From: Immundisolibacterales bacterium
Lineage (GTDB): Bacteria > Pseudomonadota > Gammaproteobacteria > HK1
DNA length: 64,000 bases
Direction of reading: 5' to 3'
Assembly: GCA_026712715.1 (NCBI GenBank)
Contig: JAPOPW010000030.1
Span: 124,001-188,000, forward strand
Of this stretch, positions 1 to 8,844 are shown piece by piece. The notes beneath the pieces are model-generated. The model made no database searches and was not told the DNA's origin. It saw only the letters and a program-made list of their open reading frames with translations. Made by a program: the position numbers and the translations under genes. Each line of letters begins with the position of its first letter. The stretch's first letter is position 1.

Positions 1-127
1 GAGCAACCTTCCGGCGAACGCCCGCGCCTACATCGACCGCCTCGAATCGATTCTCGACACGCCGATCGATCTCATCTCCACCGGTCCCGACCGGGAGGAA
101 ACGATCGTTCGCCGCCTGCCCTTCTAA
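1..127 (+). CDS. purA: adenylosuccinate synthetase, C-terminal fragment
   Basis: Only the last 41 codons are in the window, read in frame from base 2 to a TAA at 125-127. PurA joins IMP and aspartate with GTP to form adenylosuccinate in cytosolic AMP synthesis. The visible tail has the family's usual ending: an Ala-Arg-Ala-Tyr helix, a Val/Thr-Pro-Ile-Asp segment, then the Ile-Ser-Thr-Gly-Pro-Asp-Arg motif and a terminal Leu-Pro-Phe. The gene converges on argF. In many gammaproteobacteria purA lies just upstream of rnr-rlmB, which is found here about 5.5 kb further on. Confidence 0.9.
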   Translation, partial: SNLPANARAYIDRLESILDTPIDLISTGPDREETIVRRLPF

Positions 128-155
128 CCCGCTCCGGCGCCACCGCAGTGCGGTA

Positions 156-1160
156 CTACTCGCCCGTCAGAGTCGCGATCATCAGCGCCTTGATGGTGTG
201 CATCCGGTTCTCGGCCTGATCGAAGACGATGGAAGCGTCGGAATCGAACACTTCGTCGGTGACCTCCATCGCGTCGAGGCCGAAGCGTTCATGAATGTCG
301 CGCCCGACGGCAGTCTCGAGGTCGTGAAATGCCGGAAGGCAGTGCAGGAAGCGGGTTCGTGGGTTCCCCGTCGCGGCCATCACGGATCGGTTCACCTGGT
401 AGGGCCGCAGCTGTTCGATGCGCTCCGCCCAGATCTTCTCCGGCTCGCCGAGGGACACCCACACGTCGGTATAGACGAAGTCACAGCCCGCGACCGCATC
501 CGCGATCCCCTCGTCCACCGACACCCGCCCGCCCGCGGCCGCGGCGGCCGCTTCGGCCTCCGCCCGGTTGGACGGCCCGGGCCAGCACGCGCGCGGGGCC
601 GCGACCCTGACGTCCATGCCCATCGTGGCCGCGGCCATCACCAGGGAGGCGGCGGTGTTGTTCGATGCGTCACCAAGGAATGCGAGGCGAACGCCCGCGA
701 GGTCCCCGGAGCCGTGCTCGCGCATCGTCATGAGATCGGCGAGCGCCTGCGTCGGGTGGTGCTCGTCGGTGAGGCCGTTCCACACCGGAACCCCCGAGTG
801 AAGGGCAAGCTCCTGCACGGATCGGTGGGCGTGACCCCGGTACTCGATGCCGTCATAGAGCCGGCCGAGCACCCGGGCCGTGTCGCGCATCGATTCCTTC
901 GCGCCGAGATGGGTGCCGGAGCTGTCGATATTGGTCGTGTGCGCCCCCTGATCCGCGGCCGCGACCTCGAATGCGCAGCGCGTGCGGGTGGAGCTCTTCT
1001 CGAAGATGAGCGCGATGTTGCGCCCCTCGAGACGCCGGTCTTCTGCTCCCGCGCGCTTCTCGCGCTTGAGCCGTTCGGAAAGATCGAGGACGTGCAGGAT
1101 CTCCGCCGGCGCGAAGTCGCCGATACGAAGGAGGCTGCGCCCCTGAAGGTTGACCCGCAT
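156..1160 (-). CDS. argF: ornithine carbamoyltransferase
   Basis: This 334-residue enzyme transfers the carbamoyl group of carbamoyl phosphate to ornithine, giving citrulline in arginine synthesis in the cytosol. The carbamoyl-phosphate loop STRTR is at about residues 57-61 and the HPTQ motif at about 135-138. The HCLP motif with the catalytic Cys lies near residue 270 and is followed by AFHD, as in the 334-residue E. coli ArgI/ArgF type. The ATG at 1158-1160 fits the usual start of the family (Arg-Val-Asn-Leu-x-Gly-Arg-Ser-Leu-Leu). No other arg gene is adjacent, so it appears to be transcribed alone. The 273 bases upstream hold no convincing gene. Confidence 0.96.
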   Translation of the reverse strand: MRVNLQGRSLLRIGDFAPAEILHVLDLSERLKREKRAGAEDRRLEGRNIALIFEKSSTRTRCAFEVAAADQGAHTTNIDSSGTHLGAKESMRDTARVLGRLYDGIEYRGHAHRSVQELALHSGVPVWNGLTDEHHPTQALADLMTMREHGSGDLAGVRLAFLGDASNNTAASLVMAAATMGMDVRVAAPRACWPGPSNRAEAEAAAAAAGGRVSVDEGIADAVAGCDFVYTDVWVSLGEPEKIWAERIEQLRPYQVNRSVMAATGNPRTRFLHCLPAFHDLETAVGRDIHERFGLDAMEVTDEVFDSDASIVFDQAENRMHTIKALMIATLTGE

Positions 1161-1433
1161 GTTTCACCATTCTCCCTTTGCGGCCGCCGATTCACGCTCG
1201 GTGGCGGTCCGTGCTCCCTCGAGCCGCCGCGACGGCGCAGCACGAAGCCGGGTGCCGAGGGCCGCTTGACGCGTGCCCGGCGAAGGTCCCGCTCCGCCGC
1301 TTCGGCGTATCGTCCCTCGCGGCGAAGTCCGGCGCGAAGGGCGCGTCGATGGACAAGGCGCTTTTGCGCGATGGCCGGGGCGCGCGATGTTTAGCACAGT
1401 TGCCGGGCGGCACCAAGGCCGGGCGGGTTATCG

Positions 1434-1877
1434 ATGATCGAGATTCTCGGCGCCGCCTGGTCGTGGAGCGAGGCCCACCAGTGGGTGGTCTGGGCGGTCG
1501 CGGCCGGCTCGCTCGGGAGTCTCGTGCTGTCCGTCGTGCTCGTGAGCATGGTCCTCATCCACCTACCCGCGGACCACTACTCGAAGCCGCGGGCCGCCCT
1601 CTTTGCACCGTCGAACGGCGGCGGACTGGTCTCGCTCCTTGCCGGCGGTGCGATGCTCGTCGTCCGCAACGTGCTCGGATGGATGTTCGTGCTGGCCGGC
1701 TTCGCGATGCTCGTGCTGCCGGGCCAGGGCCTTCTCTCGATACTCGCCGGGCTCGTCCTCATCGATTTTCCCGGCAAGCGGCGGTTCGAGCTCCGGCTGC
1801 TCGCGAGCCCGGTCGTGCGCGACGCGATGAACTGGCTGCGGCGCCGGGCCGGACGGCCGCCCTTCGACTTCACCTGA
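1434..1877 (+). CDS. small membrane protein, PGPGW-like
   Basis: This 147-residue protein has a hydrophobic segment at about residues 16-43 and two more between about 62 and 110. The last pair flank an LPGQG turn followed by a Leu-rich stretch and a basic Phe-Pro-Gly-Lys-Arg-Arg end. That arrangement resembles the putative transmembrane family named for its PGPGW motif, whose function is unknown. The ATG at 1434 has no strong ribosome binding site. It precedes the Spy-like gene by 92 bases on the same strand, so shared transcription is possible but not shown. The membrane location is clear; the family assignment is tentative. Confidence 0.65.
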   Translation: MIEILGAAWSWSEAHQWVVWAVAAGSLGSLVLSVVLVSMVLIHLPADHYSKPRAALFAPSNGGGLVSLLAGGAMLVVRNVLGWMFVLAGFAMLVLPGQGLLSILAGLVLIDFPGKRRFELRLLASPVVRDAMNWLRRRAGRPPFDFT

Positions 1878-1969
1878 TCGGCTTTACGAGACTTTACGTT
1901 GGCGCAGCATTCGAGCAAGCCGGGCGTCCCAAACTGGCCGCGCTTGGCAAACCTTGAGGAGATGGCTCG

Positions 1970-2590
1970 ATGAGCACGCAGAAGGACGATACGCAGATGA
2001 ACGATCCCCGGACGCCGCGACGCCGGGTGAAGTTGGCGGCGGCCCTCGTCGCGGTGTTCGCGGTGGGGGCGATCGGCGGTGGGACCCTGGTCATGGCGAC
2101 CGACGCCTGGAGCCATGGCGGGCGCTGGATGGGCTCGATGGGGCACCATGGATGGGGCCACGGCGGGCGCGCCGGCGAATCGAAGGGGCGCCACGGAGAT
2201 CCCGACCGGTGGAAGGAGCACATGCAGGACCACGCCCTGTTCTGGCTGGATCGGATGGTCGACGTCACCGACGAGCAGGGCGAGGCGATCCGGGAGATCG
2301 TGGGCCAGGCGGCCGGTGAGCTGGCGGGCGCGATGGGCGAGCATCGCGAGCTGCGCCACGCGTGGATCACCGAGCTCGAACGGGCCGATCTCGACCCCGA
2401 GGGCCTCGAGGCGCTTCGGGCCAGGCACGTCGCCCTCGCGGACCGCAAGAGCCGCAAGGCCCTGGAGGCCGTCCTCCAGGTGGGCGCGGTGCTCACTGCG
2501 GAGCAGCGAAGCGAGATCGTTTCGCGGCTCAAGCGGCATCGGGGCCGGCACGGGCACCGGGGCCGGCACGACGATTCGGGCAAGGGCTGA
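1970..2590 (+). CDS. His/Met-rich Spy/CpxP-like envelope protein
   Basis: This 206-residue protein starts at an ATG behind a GAGGAGA ribosome binding site. A hydrophobic segment at about residues 20-43 serves as a membrane anchor or signal. It is followed by a His-, Gly- and Met-rich stretch (about 49-75), then a charged helical domain of the kind seen in Spy/CpxP periplasmic proteins, and a basic His/Arg/Gly-rich tail. Members of this family bind envelope-stress ligands or metals and are often encoded beside the two-component system that controls them. Here the regulator and kinase follow directly on the same strand. I infer a periplasmic sensory or metal-binding accessory role; primary sequence does not identify the metal. 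Confidence 0.65.
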   Translation: MSTQKDDTQMNDPRTPRRRVKLAAALVAVFAVGAIGGGTLVMATDAWSHGGRWMGSMGHHGWGHGGRAGESKGRHGDPDRWKEHMQDHALFWLDRMVDVTDEQGEAIREIVGQAAGELAGAMGEHRELRHAWITELERADLDPEGLEALRARHVALADRKSRKALEAVLQVGAVLTAEQRSEIVSRLKRHRGRHGHRGRHDDSGKG

Positions 2591-2735
2591 TGCGGGCGGG
2601 CCCCGGCGCCCCGTCCGGGGCGCCGGACGGGCCGGTTCGCGGCGCCGGGAGTCGCGCCGCGCCGGGCCGGCCGGCGAAGACCGCGACATCGCCCCGGCGC
2701 CCCCGGCGCGACCGGCGCGCCAGGTGACGAAGGCG

Positions 2736-3497
2736 ATGACCGCGGCATGCCCGGCGGAGCGAAGGCGGATCCTCGTCGTCGACGACGACCGCTCGCTGGC
2801 CGAGATGCTCGGCGAGTACCTCGAGCGGGCCGGATACGTGGTGTCGTCGCGGGAGACGGTGGCCGAAGGGTTCGCCGCCGCCCGGCGCGAAGCCTTCGAT
2901 GCGGTCATCCTGGACATCATGCTGCCGGACGGGGACGGCCTCGATCTGTGCCGGCGCCTGCGCGCCGAGTCCGACGTGCCCATCCTGATGCTCACCGCGC
3001 GCGGGGACCCGCCGGATCGGATCGTCGGTCTCGAGATCGGGGCCGACGACTATCTGCCCAAGCCATTCGATCCGCGCGAGCTGCTCGCCCGGCTTCGCGC
3101 CATCCTGCGCCGGCGGGAGTCTTCGGAATCCCGGCCGGAGGCTCTTCGATTCGGCGCCCTCGAGATCGACCGCACCGCGCGGGTGGTCCGGCTCGAGGGC
3201 GAGGAGCGGCCAATCACGAGCCACCAGTTCGAGCTCCTCTGGGCGCTCGCGACCCGGGCGGGCAAGGTGCTGAGCCGTGATGCCCTGATGCAGCTCGTGC
3301 GCGGCGAAGACCTCGAAGCTTTCGACCGCAGCATCGACGTGCACGTGTCGCGGATCCGGCAGGCCATCGAGGCCGATCCCCGCCACCCGCGCCGCATCCT
3401 CACCGTGCGCGGGGTCGGCTACGTGTTCTCCCGCTCCGCGGTCGATCCCACCCCGATTCGGACTCCCGGCGGCGTCGTTTCGGGGAGCGGGTCGTGA
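2736..3497 (+). CDS. OmpR-family response regulator
   Basis: A receiver domain covers about residues 10-125. It has an Asp triplet at 16-18, the phosphoacceptor Asp60 in the run V-I-L-D-I-M-L-P, and a Lys-Pro-Phe near residue 110. An OmpR-type winged-helix DNA-binding domain follows, ending in the typical R-G-V-G-Y-V-F. The ATG at 2736 starts 253 residues; an in-frame GTG at 2724 would add four. The frame is open far upstream into the Spy-like gene, but that part overlaps another gene and is not homologous to the family. The TGA overlaps the GTG of the kinase gene (GTGA), showing translational coupling. It resembles CpxR/RstA-type regulators. Confidence 0.9.
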   Translation: MTAACPAERRRILVVDDDRSLAEMLGEYLERAGYVVSSRETVAEGFAAARREAFDAVILDIMLPDGDGLDLCRRLRAESDVPILMLTARGDPPDRIVGLEIGADDYLPKPFDPRELLARLRAILRRRESSESRPEALRFGALEIDRTARVVRLEGEERPITSHQFELLWALATRAGKVLSRDALMQLVRGEDLEAFDRSIDVHVSRIRQAIEADPRHPRRILTVRGVGYVFSRSAVDPTPIRTPGGVVSGSGS

Positions 3498-4819
3498 GAC
3501 GGCTCTACCTGCGGATCTACCTCGGCTTCCTCGTCATCCTCGTCACGTTCGCGGTGCTCGCGGGAGCGGCCGCCTGGGTCGGGCGGGTGGTGTCCGACGA
3601 TGACTTCGCCGAGCAGTCCACGCTTCGTTCCGCGATGGGCTATCTCCTCACCCGGGTCGTGCCGGCGGACGAGGCGGAGCCCGCCGTCGTGCGGCGCACC
3701 CTCGAGACCTTCGCGCAACGCTTCCAGGTCGACGTCTCGCTTTACGACTCGAGGCTTCGCCTCGTGGCGGCGGCCGGCCGGCCGGTCCCGCTCCCGCGCC
3801 GGTGGCGGCGCGAAGGCGCACCGTCCCACCATCATCCGCACGGAGGGTACTCGCGCCGGTTCTTCTTCCGTCTCGACGACGGACGCTGGCTCGCCGCACG
3901 GCGAAAGGCCATCCCGGCGTGGAGCCACTGGCTTCCCTACTGGGTTCCGCTCTGGCTGGGACCGCTCGTTCTCCTCGCCGCCGCCATCGCCATCGGAGCG
4001 TGGCCGCTCGCGCGCGGTCTCTCCCGCCGGATCGAGCGGCTGCAGGCTCGGGTGGACGAGCTCGGGGCGGGGTCGCTGTCCACGCGGGTCGAGGTGGAAG
4101 GCCGGGACGAGGTCGCCCGTCTCGCGGCCAGCTTCAACCGGGCCGCGGAACGGATCGAGCGTCTCGTCGACGCGCAGCGCCACATCCTCGCCGGGGCGTC
4201 GCACGAGCTCCGCACCCCCCTCACCCGCATCCGGCTGGCGATCGAGCTTCTGGACGGCGATTCCGAGCGGCGGGCCGGCATCGAGCGCGACATCGCGGAG
4301 CTCGACGAGCTGATCGAGGAGTTGCTGACCGCGGCTCGCCTCGATGCGCCGGACGCGGCCGGGGATGCCGAGCCCGTGGACCTCCTTGCCATCCTTGCCG
4401 AGGAGGGCGCACGCGTCGGTATCGAGGTCCGCGGCGAGCCGGTCACCTTGACGGCCGTTGAACGGCTGCTCCGGCGGCTCGCCCGCAACCTGCTCGAGAA
4501 CGCGGTCCGGCATGGCGCCGGAACCGCCATTTCCGCGGAGCTGGCGCGCCGGGGGGGGCCACCGTCGCAGGCCGTGCTCCGGGTGACGAACGGCGGGCGG
4601 CCGATCCCCGACCACCTCCGGGAACGGATCTTCGAGCCCTTCTTCCGCATCGAGACTGCGGCGGAGGGCCCGCATCCGTCCGGAACAACGGCGGAGCGGG
4701 GCGTCGGGCTCGGTCTCGTGCTCGTCCGGCGCATCGCCGAGCACCACGGCGGGCGTGCGCGCCTGGCCGAGAGCGGCCCCGGCGGCACCACCTTCGAGGT
4801 CGTCCTCCCGCTCACCTGA
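3494..4819 (+). CDS. sensor histidine kinase with His-rich periplasmic loop
   Basis: This 441-residue membrane kinase pairs with the preceding regulator. The first transmembrane helix is at about 9-29, a periplasmic loop at 30-148, and the second helix at about 150-170. A HAMP linker follows, then a HisKA domain with His237 in ASHELRTPLTRI. The ATPase domain shows the N box (LLENAVRHG) and a Gly box (GVGLGLVLVRRIAEHHGG). The periplasmic loop has a Ser-His-His-His-Pro-His cluster at 111-116, which suggests a metal ligand and matches the His-rich protein upstream. It starts at a GTG overlapping the regulator's stop. The stimulus is not known. Confidence 0.92.
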   Translation: MRRLYLRIYLGFLVILVTFAVLAGAAAWVGRVVSDDDFAEQSTLRSAMGYLLTRVVPADEAEPAVVRRTLETFAQRFQVDVSLYDSRLRLVAAAGRPVPLPRRWRREGAPSHHHPHGGYSRRFFFRLDDGRWLAARRKAIPAWSHWLPYWVPLWLGPLVLLAAAIAIGAWPLARGLSRRIERLQARVDELGAGSLSTRVEVEGRDEVARLAASFNRAAERIERLVDAQRHILAGASHELRTPLTRIRLAIELLDGDSERRAGIERDIAELDELIEELLTAARLDAPDAAGDAEPVDLLAILAEEGARVGIEVRGEPVTLTAVERLLRRLARNLLENAVRHGAGTAISAELARRGGPPSQAVLRVTNGGRPIPDHLRERIFEPFFRIETAAEGPHPSGTTAERGVGLGLVLVRRIAEHHGGRARLAESGPGGTTFEVVLPLT

Positions 4820-4882
4820 CGGCGGCGCCAAGCTGGCGGGGGCCGGGGTCCTGGGTTAGAGTTCCGCGCTTGCCCAGCCCGG

Positions 4883-5506
4883 ATGAACCACGTGATCGAT
4901 TGCTATACCTGGAAGACCTCGAACGGCCGCAAGGCGACCGTCATGCTCGAGGAATGCGGCCTCGACTACGAGCTGCATCCGATCGACATCTCGAAGGACG
5001 ATCAGTTCACCCCGGAATTCGTCGGGATCAACCCGAACAGCAAGATTCCGGCGATCGTCGATCGCGACGGTCCGAACGGCGTGCCCTACACCGTCATCGA
5101 GTCGGGCGCCATCCTGATGTACCTCGCGGAGAAGACCGGTCGCTTCATGCCGAGCGAGACCGCGGCCCGGTACGAGGTGGTCCAGTGGCTCATGTTCCAG
5201 ATGGGCGGAGTCGGGCCGATGTTCGGCCAGGTACACCACTTCAAGCGCGCCGCGAAAGAGCAGGTGCCCTACGCCATCGACCGCTATTACCGGGAGTGCC
5301 GGCGCCTGTACGGGGTGCTCGACGCGCGCCTCGAGGGCCGAGACCATCTCGCCGGGGAGCTCTCGATCGCGGACTTCGCGACCCTTCCCTGGGTGTTCCG
5401 CCATGACTGGCAGGAGGTCGATCTCGCGGACTTTCCGAACGTGAAGCGCTGGTACGAGAGCCTGATGGCCCGTCCCGCCGTTCAGCGCGGCATGGACCTG
5501 CCCTGA
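4883..5506 (+). CDS. glutathione S-transferase, YfcG/YghU-like
   Basis: This 207-residue protein has a thioredoxin-like N-terminal half and a helical C-terminal half. The start region (Tyr-Thr-Trp-Lys-Thr-Ser-Asn-Gly-Arg-Lys) matches the YfcG group, in which Thr and Asn replace the Tyr or Ser of classical transferases. The cis-Pro motif N-P-N-S-K-I-P-A-I-V is at about residues 51-60, and an E-S-G-A-I glutathione-binding turn follows near 75. YfcG-type enzymes act as glutathione-dependent disulfide reductases, so redox repair in the cytosol is the likely role. The ATG lies 64 bases after the kinase gene on the same strand. Confidence 0.88.
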   Translation: MNHVIDCYTWKTSNGRKATVMLEECGLDYELHPIDISKDDQFTPEFVGINPNSKIPAIVDRDGPNGVPYTVIESGAILMYLAEKTGRFMPSETAARYEVVQWLMFQMGGVGPMFGQVHHFKRAAKEQVPYAIDRYYRECRRLYGVLDARLEGRDHLAGELSIADFATLPWVFRHDWQEVDLADFPNVKRWYESLMARPAVQRGMDLP

Positions 5507-5535
5507 GCCGCCGCCGGCCCGTCGCGACGCGACTT

Positions 5536-5622
5536 TGGTGCCGAGGAGAGGATTTGAACCTCCACGGGGTTGCCCCCACTAGCACCTGAAGCTAGCGCGT
5601 CTACCAGTTCCGCCACCTCGGC
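5536..5622 (-). tRNA. tRNA-Leu(CAG)
   Basis: Read on the minus strand, the 87-base sequence begins GCCGAGG and ends with the pairing CCTCGGC, discriminator A and an encoded CCA. The anticodon stem CTAGC/GCTAG encloses loop TTCAGGT, giving anticodon CAG. A long variable arm (GTGGGGGCAACCCCGT) marks a class II leucine tRNA. The T arm carries GTTCAAATC. It lies divergent to rnr, which starts 54 bases away. Confidence 0.97.
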
Positions 5623-5676
5623 CGGTGGAAGGCCGGGAAATGTACGGCAGCGCCCCCCGGATGACAAGAAGCAAGG

Positions 5677-7665
5677 GTGTTCGTGTACCCGCCTGAGGTG
5701 GTGCGCGGGCGCGTGATCGCCCATCGCGACGGGTACGGCTTCCTCGCCCGCGACGACGGAGGCGAGGATGTCTTCCTTTCGGCCCGGGAGATGCGCGGGC
5801 TCATGCACGGAGACCGGATCGCCTGCGAGCTGCGTCTCTCCCGGCGGGGCGGGCGTTTCGAGGCCCGGCGTTCCGGTACCGTGGTCGAGGTGCTCGAGCG
5901 CAACCTGCGAATCGTCGTCGGGCGCTTCTTCCGTTCCGACGGAATGGCCTTCGTATCCCCCGAGCACCGCAACCTTCCCCATGACGTGGTGATTCCGGAC
6001 GGGCAGGGGGTAGAGGGAGAGATCGTGGTGGCCGAGATCGTCGAGCCGCCGCCCCGGGATCGGCGCGGCGCCGGTCCGCTCGGGCGCATCGTCGAACGCC
6101 TGGGGGATCCGGAACGGCCGGGGATGGCGGCGGAGATCGCGCTTCGGGCGCACGGGATACCCCACGCCTGGCCGGATGACGTGCTGGCCGAGTCGGCCGG
6201 ACTCCCCTTCGATGTTCCGGACGTGCCCGGCGACCGGGTGGATCTCCGCGACCTCCCCCTGGTGACGATCGACGGGCCGGATGCGAAGGACTTCGACGAC
6301 GCCGTGCACTGTGCGCCGCGCACGGGCGGATGGAAGCTCACGGTGGCCATCGCCGACGTCTCGCACTACGTGCCGCCCGGCTCCGCCCTCGATCGGGAAG
6401 CTGCCGTGCGCGGCACTTCCGTCTATTTTCCCGGGCGGGTCGTGCCCATGCTGCCGGAGCGGCTCTCGAACGGAATCTGCTCGCTCAGGCCCGAGGTCGA
6501 GCGGCTCTGCCTCGCCTGCGAGCTCCATGTCGATCGGAGGGGCAGGGTCACACGGGCGTACTTTCGCGATGCGGTCATGCGTTCGCGGGCCCGTCTCACC
6601 TACGAGGAGGTGGAGGGGGCGGTGTTCAACGGCGATGCGCCCGCGCGCCGGCGCCTCGGTCCGCTCGTGCCTCATCTGGAAGCGCTCCGCGACGTCTACG
6701 GCGCGCTGCGCCGGGCGCGGCGGCGGCGCGGCGCGGTCGACCTCGAGCTCGGCGAGCCACGCGTCTTCCTCTCCCCGGGCGGAGGCGTCGCGCACGTCGA
6801 GACGGCGGATCGTCTCGTCTCGCACCAACTCATCGAGGAGTGCATGGTCGCGGCCAACGTCGCCGCCGCCCGCCGCCTCGCGCGGAGCCGGACTCCGTTC
6901 CTGTACCGCGTGCATCCGCCGCCCGACGCGGACGGGCTGCGTGAGCTCGGCACGTTCCTCGGCCGGGCCGGAATCGACTTCGACCCGGGCGAAGAGCCGC
7001 GGCCGGACACGTTCGCGCAGGCGGCGGAGCGTGCCGCCGGCCGGCCGGACGCGGAGATCGTCCACCTGATGCTCCTTCGGGCAATGGCGAAGGCGGTCTA
7101 CCAGCCGGGCAACGTCGGCCACTTCGGGCTTGCTCTCGAGCGCTACACGCACTTCACCTCGCCGATCCGGAGGTATCCCGACCTTCTCGTGCACCGGGCG
7201 CTGCGGGGGAGCGATGTCCCGACCCGCGAGGAGGTCGAGGTCCTCGGGCGGAGCGCCTCGGCGGCGGAACGGCGGGCCGAGGACGCATCCCGCGACGCCG
7301 TGTCGAGGCTCGTCTGCCAGCATCTGCGCACCCGGACCGGGGAGACGTTCAAGGGCCGGATCACCGGGGTCGTGTCGTTCGGAGCGTTCGTCCGCCTCGA
7401 GGGTCTCGACGTGGACGGCCTGGTCCACGTCCGGGCGCTCGGCGGCGACTGGTACCGTTTCGACCGGGCGGGGCGATTCCTCGAGGGAGAATCCACCGGG
7501 CGGCGTTACGCGATGGGAGACGCGATGGAGGTGCGCGTCACCGGCGCCGATCCCGGCGAGCGGCGCGTGCACCTCGAGCCCGTGGAACCGGGCCGGGTGG
7601 CGCGGTCCGGACGCGCGGCGCGTCGCGACTCTTCGGGCGGCCGCCGCCGCGGGCGCAGGCGATGA
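5677..7665 (+). CDS. rnr: ribonuclease R (short form)
   Basis: This 662-residue 3'-5' exoribonuclease degrades structured RNA in the cytosol. It opens directly with a cold-shock domain (about residues 6-70) and a second OB fold. The RNB catalytic domain shows the metal-binding run D-G-P-D-A-K-D-F-D-D-A-V near residue 203 and FTSPIRRYPDLLVHRAL near 490. It ends with an S1 domain and an Arg-rich tail. The N-terminal winged-helix domain found in RNase R of E. coli is missing, because only 54 bases separate the GTG start from the divergent tRNA. Start and ribosome binding site (AAGG immediately before GTG) are weak. It forms the usual pair with rlmB. Confidence 0.93.
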   Translation: MFVYPPEVVRGRVIAHRDGYGFLARDDGGEDVFLSAREMRGLMHGDRIACELRLSRRGGRFEARRSGTVVEVLERNLRIVVGRFFRSDGMAFVSPEHRNLPHDVVIPDGQGVEGEIVVAEIVEPPPRDRRGAGPLGRIVERLGDPERPGMAAEIALRAHGIPHAWPDDVLAESAGLPFDVPDVPGDRVDLRDLPLVTIDGPDAKDFDDAVHCAPRTGGWKLTVAIADVSHYVPPGSALDREAAVRGTSVYFPGRVVPMLPERLSNGICSLRPEVERLCLACELHVDRRGRVTRAYFRDAVMRSRARLTYEEVEGAVFNGDAPARRRLGPLVPHLEALRDVYGALRRARRRRGAVDLELGEPRVFLSPGGGVAHVETADRLVSHQLIEECMVAANVAAARRLARSRTPFLYRVHPPPDADGLRELGTFLGRAGIDFDPGEEPRPDTFAQAAERAAGRPDAEIVHLMLLRAMAKAVYQPGNVGHFGLALERYTHFTSPIRRYPDLLVHRALRGSDVPTREEVEVLGRSASAAERRAEDASRDAVSRLVCQHLRTRTGETFKGRITGVVSFGAFVRLEGLDVDGLVHVRALGGDWYRFDRAGRFLEGESTGRRYAMGDAMEVRVTGADPGERRVHLEPVEPGRVARSGRAARRDSSGGRRRGRRR

Positions 7666-7872
7666 ACGTCCAGCTTCGCTCCGGCGGCCGGGTCCGCGTT
7701 CGGGCCGCGCCGTCGCTGCGAACCCGGCGAACCCGGCGGGTCGGGCTGCGAAGCTCGCGCCCGGAGGCCGGATGCCGGTCGCCGGCGGAACCCTCGTTCC
7801 CGCGAGCGGCGGCGATCGTCCGGTCCTTCTCCCGGGTGTGCGCCCCGGACCGCGCCGGGAGCCGCTGATTCG

Positions 7873-8676
7873 ATGCCGGTCCCTGCATCGGAGCTCGTCT
7901 ATGGGCTGCATGCGCTCGGTGCGCTGCTGGACGAGGACCCCTCCGTCATCCTCGAGGTGTGGGTCGGGGCAACCGGACCGCGCGCCGTCCGGCTCGCGGA
8001 ACGGATCGCGGCGATGGGAATCTCGGTGCGTCGCTGCGATCGGGGGACCCTCGACCGTCTCGCTCCGGGTGCGAGGCACCAGGGGGTGGTGGCGCGGGTG
8101 CGCAGCCGGCCGGCGCCGAGCTGGCGCTCCGTCCTCGACCAGGTGGCGGCGGCCCCGCTCCGGCGCGGCCGCGACGAGCCGCCACCCCTGCTGCTCGTGC
8201 TGGATCAGGTGCAGGACCCGCGCAACCTCGGCGCCTGCGTGCGAAGCGCGGCGGCGGCCGGGGCCACCGCGGTGGTGGTGCCGCGCCGGCGGGCGGCCGG
8301 GGTCACCGCCGCCGTGCGCCGGACCGCGGCGGGAGGGACCGAGCGAGTCCCGGTGGTCGAGGTCCCGAACCTCGCGCGTGCCCTTCGCGACCTCTCCGCG
8401 GGCGGGTTGACGATCGCGGGAGCGGACGCGGGCGCATCGACACCAGCGTGGAGCACGGACCTCACCGGTCCGCTCGCGCTCGTCCTCGGAGCCGAGGAAG
8501 GGGGGCTCCGGCGGCTCACCCGCGAGCACTGCGACCACCTCGCCGCAATCCCCATGACGGCGGGCGGGGCGAGCCTCAACGTCTCCGTGGCGACGGGAAT
8601 CCTCCTCTACGAAGTCCTCCGCCAACGCCATGCCGCCGCTTCCGGTCGAAGCGGAGCCGGCGCGAGAAACGGGTAA
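7873..8676 (+). CDS. rlmB: 23S rRNA (guanosine-2'-O-)-methyltransferase RlmB
   Basis: This 267-residue SpoU/TrmH-type enzyme methylates the ribose of G2251 in 23S rRNA. The N-terminal substrate-binding domain (about 8-75) begins with the usual L-V-Y-G-L-H-A-L. The knotted SPOUT catalytic domain contains D-Q-V-Q-D-P-R-N-L-G-A (about 117-127), L-V-L-G-A-E-E-G-G-L near 205 and the final S-L-N-V-S-V-A-T-G. It lies 207 bases after rnr on the same strand, the conserved gammaproteobacterial order. The gap has an open frame of 68 codons, Arg/Pro/Ser-rich and without any family resemblance, which I do not call a gene. Confidence 0.94.
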   Translation: MPVPASELVYGLHALGALLDEDPSVILEVWVGATGPRAVRLAERIAAMGISVRRCDRGTLDRLAPGARHQGVVARVRSRPAPSWRSVLDQVAAAPLRRGRDEPPPLLLVLDQVQDPRNLGACVRSAAAAGATAVVVPRRRAAGVTAAVRRTAAGGTERVPVVEVPNLARALRDLSAGGLTIAGADAGASTPAWSTDLTGPLALVLGAEEGGLRRLTREHCDHLAAIPMTAGGASLNVSVATGILLYEVLRQRHAAASGRSGAGARNG

Positions 8677-8844
8677 CCACGAGGTATTCCCCATGGGGCG
8701 AGCCGCTTCGAACAGGTCCCGCGACTCCGGCCCGCGACCGTCGTTCCGGGTCGCGCGGCCACCGGCCGATCAGTCGGAATCGCGCCGCGGCGCGGCCACC
8801 CGGCGCCGAAGTCCCGGGGCCGGTGCGGAACCCGGGCCAGCGAA

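Noticed and set aside
7666-7872. 68-codon frame between rnr and rlmB
   Set aside because: Arg/Pro/Ser-rich with no ribosome binding site or family resemblance.
5482-8694. Very long minus-strand open frame (1070 codons) opposite rnr and rlmB
   Set aside because: It is a codon-bias shadow of genes with strong protein homology on the other strand and includes the tRNA; it lacks any family motif.
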